A stretch of DNA of 64,000 bases from contig NZ_CP017148.1 of NCBI RefSeq assembly GCF_001741865.1, positions 186,001 to 250,000 of the forward strand, in the 5' to 3' direction. Made by a program: the position numbers and the translations under genes. The DNA comes from Bosea vaviloviae. Lineage in GTDB: Bacteria > Pseudomonadota > Alphaproteobacteria > Rhizobiales > Beijerinckiaceae. Position 1 is the first letter of the stretch, and each line of letters begins with the position of its first letter. The notes beneath the pieces are model-generated. The model had not been told where the DNA came from. It worked only from the letters and a program-made list of their open reading frames with translations, and searched no databases. Positions 1-10,306 of this stretch are shown piece after piece.

Positions 1-1585
<1,585 letters not shown>

Positions 1586-2075
1586 GGCTCCAGGCCCCTG
1601 GTCCGTACGACATCGAACTCGAGCGAAAGCCGGCAGGACTTTGCCGACCCGCGACTTGAATGGAGATCCCGGAACACCCGATCGACCCTCATACGCCTCC
1701 CGAAGACGCATGCACCGACACCGTAACACCGCCCACCCAGACTCCTGCTGGATAGCGACGGACACGCCCACTGCCGACCGCAGCACGGTCAGCGTATTGA
1801 CCGGAAAGACCGACCAACTGAACTGCGCGCTGTACTCTTGATGGCAAGAGTATTCGCATCAATAATGGCGTGATTGAACGATGCCGCTGAAGAGCGCGAC
1901 CAGATCAAGATCCTCCCGAATATTTTTTCGACCTTGGCGCGCTGGCGCTTCAGCCGTATGTTGGGACGATCATGAGATACGAAGCTGTCAAAACCCTGTC
2001 ACTAGCCAACTAAATCATCTTTGACGAAATTGGTCGAGACGGGATTTCAGACAAGCCGACCTTGGGGGAGGATTA
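1586..2075. other. Divergent intergenic region between acnA and the two-component operon
   Basis: About 490 bases with no convincing gene. The short frames here have no recognisable domain. The region must hold the promoters for acnA (minus) and for the response-regulator operon (plus). The stretch from about 1840 to 2030 is noticeably more AT-rich than its surroundings, which fits promoter DNA. I could not identify a clear -35/-10 pair or a palindrome. A purine-rich ribosome-binding stretch, GGGGGAGGA, lies at 2064-2072. Confidence 0.5.
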
Positions 2076-2759
2076 TTGGGCGGAATGCGGATTCTGTTTG
2101 TGGAAGACAGTGTGGATCAGGCGACGGCGGTGGTCGCACGCCTGCGGCGGTCGGGGTACGCGGTCGACTGGGCCAAAGACGGAGAACACGCCGACGAGTT
2201 CTTCCAGCAAGGCGTCTATGATGTGGTCTTGCTCGATCTCATCCTGCCCAAGGTGGACGGCGAAGTCTTCCTTGGACGTCTGCGCGCGAGGAACTCGACC
2301 GTGCCGGTCCTCGTCATGACGGCGCGCGGAGGCCTCGACGAGAAGATTCGGATTCTCGACATCGGCGCCGACGATTATGTCGTCAAACCCTTCGATCTGA
2401 GCGAGATCGAAGCGCGCATACGCGCCTTGCTACGCCGGCCGCAGGGCCGGAACAGCAGCGCCATGACCATTGGAAACCTCGTCTTCGACCTGTCCCGGCG
2501 GCGGGTCGAGATCGACGGGCACCATGTCCCGATCGGCCAGCGGGAGTTCCGGCTGCTCGAACTCTTCCTGGGAAACCTCGACCGGATACTCGCCAAGGAT
2601 ACCATCCTCGACCATCTCTTCTCGTTCGACGAACCAGCTGCGCCGAATGCGATCGAACTCTATGTGTCGCGGCTGCGGAAGAAGCTGACCGGCACGACGG
2701 TCGAGATCAAGACCATATGGGGCGAAGGCTACATCGCCGAAGTCCATGAGCAGACGTGA
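2076..2759 (+). CDS. OmpR-family response regulator (TctD/QseB-like)
   Basis: DNA-binding response regulator of a two-component system. An N-terminal receiver domain carries the acidic pair in FVEDS, the phospho-acceptor Asp in VVLLDLILPK (about residue 51-54), the Thr of VMTARG and the Lys of VVKPFD. A C-terminal winged helix begins near residue 130 and includes REFRLLELF and the recognition-helix region NAIELYVSRLRKKL. Two starts are possible: TTG at 2076 or ATG at 2085 (MRILFVEDS, the usual beginning for this family). The ribosome-binding run at 2064-2072 sits about 3 bases before the TTG and 12 before the ATG. The gene overlaps the kinase gene by 14 bases, so the two are translationally coupled. 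Confidence 0.93.
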   Translation: MGGMRILFVEDSVDQATAVVARLRRSGYAVDWAKDGEHADEFFQQGVYDVVLLDLILPKVDGEVFLGRLRARNSTVPVLVMTARGGLDEKIRILDIGADDYVVKPFDLSEIEARIRALLRRPQGRNSSAMTIGNLVFDLSRRRVEIDGHHVPIGQREFRLLELFLGNLDRILAKDTILDHLFSFDEPAAPNAIELYVSRLRKKLTGTTVEIKTIWGEGYIAEVHEQT

Positions 2760-4149
2760 GACCTACTCCATCCGCGCGCGACTGTTCGGCCGGCTGATGC
2801 CGGCCTTTCTCGCGCTCGGGCTGGGGCTGTTCTACTATCTGCACTTTCACGCGCAGCGGGCCTCGGAGCGGTCCTTCGACCATCTGCTCGCCGCATCGGC
2901 GCTGTCGATCGCGGACGCCATCCAGTACGACGACGGCGTCCCGACTGTCGACCTGACCCATTCGTCCCTCACCATCATCGCCAGCCGGACCACCAACCGG
3001 ATCTTCTATCGTGTCACCGCGCCGGACGGCTCGCTGATCACCGGCTATCCCGAGCTTGCAACGAAGGCGCCGCCCGCTGCCTCGGCCGCCCCGCAATTCG
3101 TGGACGGCACGTTTCTCGGCGTCCCGGTGCGGATCTGCACGCTCGGGCGCTTCATCTCGGGCGGGCGGCAATCGGGCTGGGTCACGGTTGTCGTCGCCGA
3201 AACCAACGAGGAGCAGGAGCAGTTCAGCGCGGAGCTGCTGCGGCTCTCCTTCGGCCCGGCCGCCGGCATCATGCTGCTCGCCATGGCTCTGATCTGGCTG
3301 GCGGTGCGCAGCGCATTGCGGCCGCTCGACGCCATCGAACGCGCCATCGTCGCCAACGACGCCGCCAATCTCCAGCCGCTCGACGTGCCGGTACCGCAGG
3401 AGATCCACCACCTTGTCGCCGCCCTCAACAGCCTGATCGGCCGGCTGATTTCACTGCTGGCGCGGATGCAGAACTTCGTCGCCGAATCGGCCCACCAGAT
3501 TCGCACTCCACTCTCCAACTTGCGGGCGCAGGTCGAAATGGCGGTGGACGAAACGGATCGCGGTTCCATCCGCGACCAGTTGCGCTCGATCCATCGCAAT
3601 GCCGTCGTCGTCAGCCGCCTCGCAGACCAGCTCCTTGCCGACACCATGGTCGCCCATCGCGCCGAGATCTCGTCGCTCGCGCCGACCGATCTGCTGGAGC
3701 TTGTCGAGCTGGCGATCGACGAGTTCAGCGACCGGACGGGCATGAAGGTCAAGCTGCGCATCGAGACGCTGGAGGCACCGCCCTACATCCTGAGCGACGG
3801 GCTGATGCTCACCGAGGCGTTCCGGAACCTGCTCGACAATGCGCTGAAATATGCCGGCCGAGCGGAGCCGACCACGGTCCGGCTGGTATCCGAAGCCGGC
3901 CAGGCCGTGCTCTCGGTCGAGGATCGCGGTCCCGGCATCGCCGCGGACGAGCGCCCGAGCATCACCGAGCGCTTCGTGCGTGGTTCCCGCTCCGGCGACA
4001 CGCCGGGCAGCGGCCTCGGTCTTTCAATCGTTGCTAACGTCATCCGGCACCATCATGCGATACTGACCTTCGAGGATCGGAAGGGAGGCGGCCTGGTGGT
4101 GAAGATGACGTTCCCCTTGAGCCGATTTCCCGAGGAGCATGCGCCATGA
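2746..4149 (+). CDS. Sensor histidine kinase (TctE-like)
   Basis: Inner-membrane sensor kinase partner of the preceding regulator. A first membrane segment lies at about residues 16-33, followed by a periplasmic domain of about 135 residues resembling the 2CSK_N sensor fold, and a second membrane segment at about 168-190. A HAMP-like linker begins at ALRPLDAIERA. The HisKA box is ESAHQIRTPLSNL with the phospho-accepting His near residue 250. The ATPase domain shows NLLDNALKYA (N box), EDRGPGIA (G1) and GSGLGLSI (G2). It overlaps the upstream gene by 14 bases and the downstream binding-protein gene by 4 (ATGA). The signal sensed is unknown; the adjacent binding protein is a candidate ligand carrier. 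Confidence 0.93.
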   Translation: MSRRETYSIRARLFGRLMPAFLALGLGLFYYLHFHAQRASERSFDHLLAASALSIADAIQYDDGVPTVDLTHSSLTIIASRTTNRIFYRVTAPDGSLITGYPELATKAPPAASAAPQFVDGTFLGVPVRICTLGRFISGGRQSGWVTVVVAETNEEQEQFSAELLRLSFGPAAGIMLLAMALIWLAVRSALRPLDAIERAIVANDAANLQPLDVPVPQEIHHLVAALNSLIGRLISLLARMQNFVAESAHQIRTPLSNLRAQVEMAVDETDRGSIRDQLRSIHRNAVVVSRLADQLLADTMVAHRAEISSLAPTDLLELVELAIDEFSDRTGMKVKLRIETLEAPPYILSDGLMLTEAFRNLLDNALKYAGRAEPTTVRLVSEAGQAVLSVEDRGPGIAADERPSITERFVRGSRSGDTPGSGLGLSIVANVIRHHHAILTFEDRKGGGLVVKMTFPLSRFPEEHAP

Positions 4150-5165
4150 GATGGCAGCGGCTCCTCTGGATGGGCCTCGCCGTGATAATGGCAGGCACCG
4201 TCGCGGCGGCGGAGAAGGTCACTCGTTTCGGGCCGCCCAACGCCGCAGCCCAGTTGGTGATCTGGGGATCGACCGACCTCGACGAACTGCGCCCGGCAAT
4301 CGAAGGCTTCCTCGCCCAGAAGCCGAATGTCGCTATCCTCTATCACGACCTGCAATCGACGGTCCTCTACGAGCAGATTCGGGCCGGCGCCCCGCCCGCG
4401 CCCGATCTGGCGATCAGCTCCGCCGCCGATCTGCAGATCAAGCTGGTCAATGACGGCTTCGCGCGCGACCACAAGCTGGCGAAGGACATCACGCTGCCGC
4501 CCTGGGCGTCCTGGCGAAGCCAGGCCTTCGGCATCTCGGTCGAGCCGGCGGTGATCGTCTTCCACCAGAGTCTGGCACAGCTCGGCCCGCTCCCACGGTC
4601 GCGGGCAGATCTCATCCGGATGCTGGTGAAGCACTCCGCCCTGCTCGACGGGCGCGTCGCGACCTATGATCTAGAACTCAGCGGCCTCGGCTATCTCTTC
4701 GCCAATCACGACGCGCTCTACTGGACGAACTACACGACCCTGATGCAACTGTTCGGCCGGGCGCATGCGCGGCTCTCTTGCTGCAGCGGCGAGATGCTGA
4801 ACGAGATCGAGAAGCAGACGGTCCTGGTGGGTTACAATCTGCTCGGCTCTTATGCCCTCGCCCGCAAGCAGCGCGGCGCGCCGATCGAGATCGTCCTCCC
4901 CGACGACTACACGCTCGTGCTTTCGCGCGTCGCCCTGATTCCGCGCACCGCCAAGGCCCCCGATTTGAGCGGGGCTTTCCTGAACTACCTCCTGTCGCCG
5001 GAGATTCAGAAGCGCTTCGCCAATCTCGAGCGCTACGACTCGGCCCCGGTCTCGGCTGCGCATCCGATCGTATTGAACCCGTCGCTGCTGGTCTATCTCG
5101 ACCCGGTGAAGCGCGCAAAATTTATCAAGACCTGGCGCAGCCTCATCGGAGCGGGTGCCCGCTGA
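4146..5165 (+). CDS. Periplasmic Fe3+-type solute-binding protein coupled to the two-component system
   Basis: Predicted secreted protein of 339 residues with an N-terminal signal sequence (basic MRWQR, then a hydrophobic stretch, likely cleaved after about residue 22). The rest resembles family-1 or Fe3+-type periplasmic binding proteins: a strand containing LVIWGSTDLDELRPAIEGF, then APDLAISSAADLQIKLV, and a C-terminal segment AFLNYLLSPEIQKRFA typical of this fold. Its start overlaps the kinase stop as ATGA. No permease or ATPase gene follows; the next DNA is an insertion-sequence remnant. Salmonella PgtC is a precedent for this protein type acting as a signalling accessory rather than in transport. 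I infer a sensory role here; transport with a distant permease is the alternative. Confidence 0.78.
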   Translation: MRWQRLLWMGLAVIMAGTVAAAEKVTRFGPPNAAAQLVIWGSTDLDELRPAIEGFLAQKPNVAILYHDLQSTVLYEQIRAGAPPAPDLAISSAADLQIKLVNDGFARDHKLAKDITLPPWASWRSQAFGISVEPAVIVFHQSLAQLGPLPRSRADLIRMLVKHSALLDGRVATYDLELSGLGYLFANHDALYWTNYTTLMQLFGRAHARLSCCSGEMLNEIEKQTVLVGYNLLGSYALARKQRGAPIEIVLPDDYTLVLSRVALIPRTAKAPDLSGAFLNYLLSPEIQKRFANLERYDSAPVSAAHPIVLNPSLLVYLDPVKRAKFIKTWRSLIGAGAR

Positions 5166-5309
5166 GGCCGCGCGGTCGTCGATCTGACACTCGACAAGCT
5201 GATCCTGATGGAGGCGGCGTCGGGACAGAGCTGGCTCGGGAAAAGTGGACAGGTGGGATAAACGGAATTTCTGCCTGACCGCGGCATGATGGCCGTGACA
5301 GGAGAGACC

Positions 5310-5618
5310 ATGACGAAACGACCGCGGCGGAACCACACGCCGGCTTTCAAGGCGAAGGTAGCATTAGCAGCAGTCAAGGGTGAGAAAACGCTCGCCGAAC
5401 TGGCTCAGCAGTTTGACGTCCATCCCAATCAGATCACGCAATGGCGCAGCCAACTTCTTGAAGGGGCAGCCGGCGTCTTCGGTTCCGAGGCGAAGTCGGA
5501 GGCCGCCGGACCGGCGATCGACGTAAAGACGCTGCATGCGAAGATCGGGGCGCTGGCGCTGGAGAATGACTTTTTGCCCGGCGCGCTCGGCAAGACCGGT
5601 CTTCTGAGCGCAAAGTGA
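5310..5618 (+). CDS. IS3-family transposase OrfA
   Basis: A 102-residue DNA-binding subunit of an IS3-type transposase. It contains NHTPAFKAKVALAAVKGEKT and a helix-turn-helix (LAELAQQFDVHPNQITQWR), then a heptad-like region ending ALENDFLPGALGK. The ATG at 5310 is preferred over the upstream ATG at 5286 because AGGAGAG lies just before it. Its end overlaps the orfB frame start at 5615, as in elements that make OrfAB by frameshifting. The orfB partner is broken, so this copy is unlikely to move by itself. Confidence 0.85.
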   Translation: MTKRPRRNHTPAFKAKVALAAVKGEKTLAELAQQFDVHPNQITQWRSQLLEGAAGVFGSEAKSEAAGPAIDVKTLHAKIGALALENDFLPGALGKTGLLSAK

Positions 5619-6079
5619 TGATCGACCGCGCGCGCGATCTGCCGCTCAACCAGCAGGCGAAGGTGCTCGGGATCAGCAGGGGCAGTGTCTATTATCTGCC
5701 TCACGCGGTCTCGGCCGCCGATCCGGCGCTGATGCGGCAGATCGACGAACTGCATCTGGAGTACCCCTTCGCGGGCAGCCGCATGCTGCAGGGCCTGCTG
5801 CTCGCGGAAGGTTACGCCGCGGGGCGTCTTCAGGTCGCCACGCTGATGAAGCGCATGGGGATCGAGGGCGCTCTATCGCCGGCCGAACACCTCGAGGCCG
5901 GCGCGCGGGCACAAGATCTTCGCCAATCGGCTGCGCAAGCTGCCGGTGACGCGTCCCAACCAAGTCTGGGCGACGGACATCCCCTACATCCCGATGGCGC
6001 GGGGCTTTGTGTATCTCACGGCTGTCGTCGATTGGTCAGCCAAAAGGTTCTAGGCTGGCGGCTCTCGATCACCATGGAT
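5615..6079 (+). pseudogene. IS3-family transposase OrfB, frameshifted and truncated
   Basis: The start reads MIDRARDLPLNQQAKVLGIS and continues through SRMLQGLLLAEGY, as in IS3 OrfB. Near 5868 an extra G (gaGGGc) shifts the frame. The family sequence continues in the next frame as RRPNTSRPAPGHK, then VWATDIPYIPMARGF and LTAVVDWSAK. It shifts back near 6045 to read VLGWRLSITMD. Similarity then ends. Only the first Asp of the DDE triad (in WATDI) remains; the second Asp and the Glu are missing. It cannot encode an active transposase. Confidence 0.85.
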
Positions 6080-6208
6080 CTCAGCTCCTGCGCCAGGAGC
6101 GTACCTCAGCTGTCGGCCAGAAAGCGGATATCCATTGCCAGGTCAGGATGGGTTTTGATCGGTTTGTGGACGGCCGATGCAGCGCGATTCACCGCATCGG
6201 TCAACAGC

Positions 6209-7192
6209 TCAGATCCGCGCCAACGCTGCCCGCGCGACCTCCTCCATTCCCGCCGCATCGAGCTTGTAATGCGCGTAGAGATGCGTCGGCGGGGCGATCA
6301 GGCTGTATTCGTCATGGATGCCGTGGCGCACCAGCTTGATGCCGCAGCCATCGTCGGCCAGCACCTCCGCCACCGCCGAGCCCAGACCGCCGAGCACATT
6401 GTGCTCTTCCGCCGTCATCAGGATCTTGCTGCGGCCGGCTGCGCGCAGCACGGCCTCGCGATCGAGCGGCTTCACCGTCGCCATGTCGATGACGCCGACT
6501 GAGCGCCCTTCCGCATTCAGCTTGCGGGCCGCCCCCAGCGCCGGATGAACCGGCAGGCCGCAGGCGATGATGGTGAGCTCATCGCCTTGCATGTGCTCGA
6601 TCGCCTTGCCGATGACGAAAGGCGTGCCGTTCTCGTAGACATCGGGCTCGCGGCCGCGGCCGATGCGAAAATAGATCGGTTCCGGCCAGGTCGCCGAGGC
6701 CTTGATTGCAGCGGCGAGCTGGGGGCCGTCGGCCGGCGAGATCACGGTCAGGTCGGCGATGGCGCGCATCGTCGCGATGTCCTCGGTCGCGTGATGCGAG
6801 GTGCCGTAGAAGCCCAGCGAGATGCCGGTGTGGTGGCCGATCAGCCGGACCGGCTGGGCGCAATAGGCGACATCCATGCGGATCTGCTCGCAGCAGAGCA
6901 GGCCGAGGAACGAGGCGAAGGTGGCGACGAACGGCATGTGGCCGGTGGTGGCGAGGCCGGCCGCCGCCGTCACCATGTTCTGCTCGGAGATGCCGAACTG
7001 AATGTAGCGCTCGGGATGCTGCGCAGCGAATTTATTGAGGCCGTTTGAGTATTGCAGATCGGCCGCGCCGGCGAGGACGGGATGGCCTTCGGCGACCAGC
7101 TCGAGCAGTGCGTCGGAGAGGAAGTTCAGCCCGGGATTGGCCGAGTTCAGCGCGCGATACTGCCAGGAATTCGGGGATTGGGGGGCGTTCAT
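6209..7192 (-). CDS. Transketolase, C-terminal (pyrimidine-binding) subunit
   Basis: The 327-residue half of a split thiamine-diphosphate transketolase. It carries the pyrimidine domain with FGISEQNMVTAAAGLA, whose Glu activates the cofactor, and ATFASFLGLLCCEQIR, followed by a C-terminal domain with EPIYFRIGRGREPD and TAEEHNVLGGLGSA. The partner subunit lies immediately upstream in the same operon with a 2-base gap. Split transketolases in catabolic clusters often act on unusual ketoses; the AptA/AptB pair of apiose catabolism is a known example. No sugar kinase is present here, so that specific pathway is not supported. The substrate is unknown. Confidence 0.9.
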   Translation of the reverse strand: MNAPQSPNSWQYRALNSANPGLNFLSDALLELVAEGHPVLAGAADLQYSNGLNKFAAQHPERYIQFGISEQNMVTAAAGLATTGHMPFVATFASFLGLLCCEQIRMDVAYCAQPVRLIGHHTGISLGFYGTSHHATEDIATMRAIADLTVISPADGPQLAAAIKASATWPEPIYFRIGRGREPDVYENGTPFVIGKAIEHMQGDELTIIACGLPVHPALGAARKLNAEGRSVGVIDMATVKPLDREAVLRAAGRSKILMTAEEHNVLGGLGSAVAEVLADDGCGIKLVRHGIHDEYSLIAPPTHLYAHYKLDAAGMEEVARAALARI

Positions 7193-7194
7193 GT

Positions 7195-8079
7195 TCAGAT
7201 CTCCCGGCTCATGATTTCGGCGACGGCGCGCTCTGCATCCTCGGGCGCGAGATAGCCGAGATGCCAGCCGGGCTCGGTCTCCATATAGGAGACGCCCTTG
7301 CCCTTGAGCGTCCTGGCGATGATGCAGGCGGGCGTCTTGCGGGTCTCATCCGCCTTGAGCCGGCGCAGCAGCGCGGTGAGCTCAGCGAGGTTATGGCCGT
7401 CGACGACATGGGTCTCCCAGCCGAAGGCGCGCCATTTCGCGTCGAGCGGCTCGACGCCGATGACATCGTCGACGGCGCCGTCGAGCTGGAAGCCGTTGCG
7501 GTCGACGATCGCGATCAGCTTCGAGAGCTTGTGATGCGCGCCGAAGAGCGCGGCTTCCCAGACCTGCCCCTCCTGCATCTCGCCATCGCCGAGCATGACG
7601 AAGACGTTGAAATCGCGGTTGGAAGCGCGGCCGCCCCAGGCCATGCCGGCGCCGGCCGAGAGCGCATGGCCGATCGATCCGGAGGAGAAATCGATGCCGG
7701 GCACCTTGCGCATGTCGGGATGGTCGCCGAGCGGGTTGCCGAGCCGCGTATAGCCGTCGAGCACGTCCTTCTCGATGTAGCCGAGATCGGCCAGGATCGG
7801 GAACAGGCCGACAGCCGCGTGGCCCTTGCCCATCAGGAAGCGGTCGCGATCGGGCCAGGCCGGCTCGCCCTGCTTCAGCTCCATGACGTCGTAATACAGG
7901 GCGGAGAAGATCTCGGCGGCCGAGAAGACCGAGGAGTAATGGCCGACCTTGGCGATCTCGATCAGCCGGATCGTCTCCAGGCGCACGAAGCGCGCTTTCT
8001 CCCGCAGGCGGGCGATCTGGGCGGCGGACGGCTCGTAATCATTGCCGGCCCGTCTCTGTGTGGCGGTGATGGCTGACAT
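7195..8079 (-). CDS. Transketolase, N-terminal (ThDP diphosphate-binding) subunit
   Basis: A 294-residue subunit with the thiamine-diphosphate motif GDGEMQEGQVWEA followed by DRNGFQLDG (the GDG...N pattern), and the upstream HYSSVFSAAEIFSALYY and MGKGHAA segments of transketolases. I chose the ATG at 8079 (MSAITATQ). An upstream start at 8259 is open, but its extra 60 residues resemble no family sequence and would cover the regulatory palindrome at 8262. With the next gene it forms a complete heteromeric transketolase. It is divergent from the AroE-like gene at 8352. Confidence 0.9.
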   Translation of the reverse strand: MSAITATQRRAGNDYEPSAAQIARLREKARFVRLETIRLIEIAKVGHYSSVFSAAEIFSALYYDVMELKQGEPAWPDRDRFLMGKGHAAVGLFPILADLGYIEKDVLDGYTRLGNPLGDHPDMRKVPGIDFSSGSIGHALSAGAGMAWGGRASNRDFNVFVMLGDGEMQEGQVWEAALFGAHHKLSKLIAIVDRNGFQLDGAVDDVIGVEPLDAKWRAFGWETHVVDGHNLAELTALLRRLKADETRKTPACIIARTLKGKGVSYMETEPGWHLGYLAPEDAERAVAEIMSREI

Positions 8080-8253
8080 GCTGGGCGTTTCCCTGAAATC
8101 CTCGTTCGCACCCCGGTGAGCCGGCTTCGAGACAGGTCGGGACCTGCGGGCCCAGCCTGAAGCAAAGCTTTTCTTCGTGAAGAATGGGCATGCCGAAGCT
8201 CCGCGCTGGGTGGTCTTCGGCTCGCCATCCGTCGCCGGTTGACGGCAGTCTCG

Positions 8254-8274
8254 TATCATGCATCATATATGATA
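8254..8274. promoter_or_regulatory. Palindromic operator candidate between divergent catabolic operons
   Basis: Positions 8262-8273 read ATCATATATGAT, a perfect 12-base palindrome. It is nested in a wider TATCAT (8254-8259) and ATGATA (8269-8274) inverted repeat. It lies in the 272-base gap between the transketolase operon (minus) and the AroE-like operon (plus). The GntR/FCD regulator at 12759 is the only regulator in the locus and is the natural candidate to bind it. That pairing is inference. Confidence 0.5.
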
Positions 8275-8351
8275 ACAAGGCTGGCAGGACGCCAAGTCTG
8301 ACAATGCTGGCAAGGCGACAACTTGCGGCGATGTTTTTTAGGGAGGCGGAC

Positions 8352-9188
8352 ATGACTATCGACGGACGCACCCGCGTCATCGTCCATCTCGCCTATCCGT
8401 CCGCGCATCTGCGGACGCCGGCGCTGTTCAACGCCCGCTGCGTCGAGCGCGGCGTCAATGCCGTGCTCGTGCCCTGGGAGGTCGCGCCCGGCGATCTCGC
8501 CGCGACCTGGGCCGTGTTGCGCACGGCGCGCAGTGTGGCCGGCGCCATCGTGACGATCCCCCATAAGGAGACCGCGGCCAGCCATTGCGACAGGCTGGAG
8601 GGCGTGGCGGCCGAGCTCGGCGTCGCCAATATCGTGCGCCGCGACGCAGATGGTGCGATGATCGGACGGCTCTATGACGGGCTCGGTTTCTTAGCCGGCC
8701 TGCGCCAGCACGGCTATGAGCCGAAGGGGCGCCGGGCATTGCTGCTCGGTGCCGGCGGGGCGGCGACCGCGCTCGCCCAGGCCCTGCTCGAAGCTGGTGT
8801 TTCCGAGCTCGTCATCGCCAACCGCAATGCCGCGCGCGGCGAGGCGCTCGCCGCCCGGCTGCGCCTGCTCAACTCCGTAAGCAAGGTCGCGACAGGCGCA
8901 GCGGATGCGACCGGCTTCGATCTTGTCGTCAACGGCACCTCCGTCGGCCTTGATGGCGACCCGTCAACTCCAGTCGACATCGCCACGATCGAGCGCGGCA
9001 GCATGGTCGCCGACATCGTCATGAAGCCGGCGATGACGCCTTTGCTGATCGGTGCGCTCACGCGCGGAGCCCAGATCCATCAGGGCGAGCACATGCTTGC
9101 CGCGCAGGTCGACCTTTTCATCGATTTTCTCATCAGCGACGGCGTCGCCGGCAATGAAGCCCGGCGCCCGGCGCTTCGCCTCGCTTGA
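8352..9188 (+). CDS. Shikimate/quinate dehydrogenase-like oxidoreductase (AroE family)
   Basis: A 278-residue NAD(P)-dependent enzyme of the shikimate dehydrogenase fold. The catalytic Lys appears in GAIVTIPHKETAA, the nucleotide-binding loop is LLLGAGGAATALAQALLEAG followed by ANRNAARGE, and NGTSVGL and GEHMLAAQVDLFIDF match the C-terminal family motifs. The ATG at 8352 is preceded by GGGAGGCGGA. The N-terminal substrate-binding segment departs from housekeeping AroE. Together with its place in a catabolic operon, this points to a polyol or cyclitol-type substrate rather than aromatic amino-acid synthesis. It is the first gene of the plus-strand operon. Confidence 0.8.
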   Translation: MTIDGRTRVIVHLAYPSAHLRTPALFNARCVERGVNAVLVPWEVAPGDLAATWAVLRTARSVAGAIVTIPHKETAASHCDRLEGVAAELGVANIVRRDADGAMIGRLYDGLGFLAGLRQHGYEPKGRRALLLGAGGAATALAQALLEAGVSELVIANRNAARGEALAARLRLLNSVSKVATGAADATGFDLVVNGTSVGLDGDPSTPVDIATIERGSMVADIVMKPAMTPLLIGALTRGAQIHQGEHMLAAQVDLFIDFLISDGVAGNEARRPALRLA

Positions 9189-9214
9189 CCTCAACCCGAA
9201 CGAGACCTCGACCT

Positions 9215-10306
9215 ATGATCATCTTCGGCTCACCACGGCGCTACCTTCAGGGTCCGGACGCGATCGCGCGGCTCGGCGAGGAGGTCGCCAAGCTCGGCAA
9301 GACGGCGGTGCTGGTTGCCGACGCCCATGTCCTCGATCTCGTCGGCGCCAAGGCGCAGGCGAGCTGCAAGGCTGCCGGCATCGTGCTCACGCCGATCACC
9401 TTCGGCGGCGAGATCACCCATGCCGAGGTCGAGCGCATGGCGGGCCTCTGCGGCGCGAATCCGCCCGAGGTCGTGATCGCGGCCGGCGGCGGCAAGACCA
9501 TCGATGCCGGCAAGTTTCTCTCCGGCAAGATCAAGGCGAAGCTCGCGACCATGCCGACCGTGGCGTCGAACGATTCCCCGACCAGCCACATCATCGTGGT
9601 CTATGACGAGAACCATAAGCTCACCGGCGTCGAGAAGCTTGCCGGCAATCCCGACCTCGTGCTGGTCGACACTGCGGTCATCGCCAAGGCTCCGGCGGCG
9701 CTGCTGTCGGCCGGCATCGGCGATGCCATCGTCAAGCGCTTCGAGGTCGAGCAATGCGTCGGCGTACGCGGCAACAACGTCTTCGGCGGGCGCTCGCCCC
9801 TGACGGCTCTGGCATTGGCGCATGCCTGCTATGACACGGTGCGTGCCGATGCCGTCGCGGCCCTGGCGGCGGTGGGGCGTGGCGAACCCGACGAGGCTCT
9901 GGAGCGGCTAGTTGAGGCGAGCGTGCTGATGAGCGGGCTTGCTTTCGAGAGCGGCGGCTTGTCGGTCTGCCATGCCATGACGCGCGGCCTCTCGGCCGTG
10001 CCCGGGCCGGCCTCGGCGCTGCACGGCCATCAGGTCGCCTATGGTCTGCTTGTCCAGCTCGCTCTGGAGGGGCGCGCGCCGGACTTCATTGCCGATATCC
10101 GGGGCTTTTTCGCGCAGGTCGACCTGCCACTGTCGCTCGCCGATCTCGGCTTTTCCGGCGGCGCGGCCGAGATCGCGACGATCGCGGAATTGACCGCGCA
10201 GGCCGCGCATATGAAGCATTTCGAGCGGCCGGTCTCAGCTCTGGATCTTGTTGCGGCTATTGAGGCTGTCGAGGCTGCCGCTCTCGTCAAGAAGGATGCT
10301 GCCTGA
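9215..10306 (+). CDS. Glycerol dehydrogenase-like iron/zinc-dependent alcohol dehydrogenase (GldA family)
   Basis: About 363 residues. NAD binding is indicated by EVVIAAGGGKTIDAGKF and by TVASNDSPTS. Metal ligands of the family appear in GIGDAIVKRFE (Asp) and in the two-His segment CHAMTRGL...ALHGHQVAYG. These enzymes oxidise secondary alcohols such as glycerol to the ketone. I prefer the ATG at 9215 (MIIFGSPRRYLQGP); a TTG at 9185 overlapping the previous stop is also possible. The stop overlaps the start of the next gene by one base, so the operon is tightly coupled. Confidence 0.85.
   Translation: MIIFGSPRRYLQGPDAIARLGEEVAKLGKTAVLVADAHVLDLVGAKAQASCKAAGIVLTPITFGGEITHAEVERMAGLCGANPPEVVIAAGGGKTIDAGKFLSGKIKAKLATMPTVASNDSPTSHIIVVYDENHKLTGVEKLAGNPDLVLVDTAVIAKAPAALLSAGIGDAIVKRFEVEQCVGVRGNNVFGGRSPLTALALAHACYDTVRADAVAALAAVGRGEPDEALERLVEASVLMSGLAFESGGLSVCHAMTRGLSAVPGPASALHGHQVAYGLLVQLALEGRAPDFIADIRGFFAQVDLPLSLADLGFSGGAAEIATIAELTAQAAHMKHFERPVSALDLVAAIEAVEAAALVKKDAA

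Larger units (their letters stand above)
5230..6079 (+). mobile_element. Degenerate IS3-family element
   Basis: Holds an orfA with a helix-turn-helix and a broken orfB (separate entries). The left edge is placed approximately, near the sequence preceding GTGGACAGGTGG at about 5238. Similarity to an IS3 orfB stops abruptly at about 6079, after LGWRLSITMD, so the right third of the element is lost. The neighbouring transketolase genes are intact. The exact ends and any target duplication could not be determined. Confidence 0.75.

Noticed and set aside
6080..6208. Possible C-terminal tail of another protein on the minus strand ending HPDLAMDIRFLADS
   Set aside because: Only about 35 codons, without start or recognisable family; it may be a gene relic but cannot be supported.
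6209..8079. Apulose-4-phosphate transketolase (apiose pathway)
   Set aside because: The two-subunit form fits, but the kinase and apiose-specific enzymes are absent from the locus.
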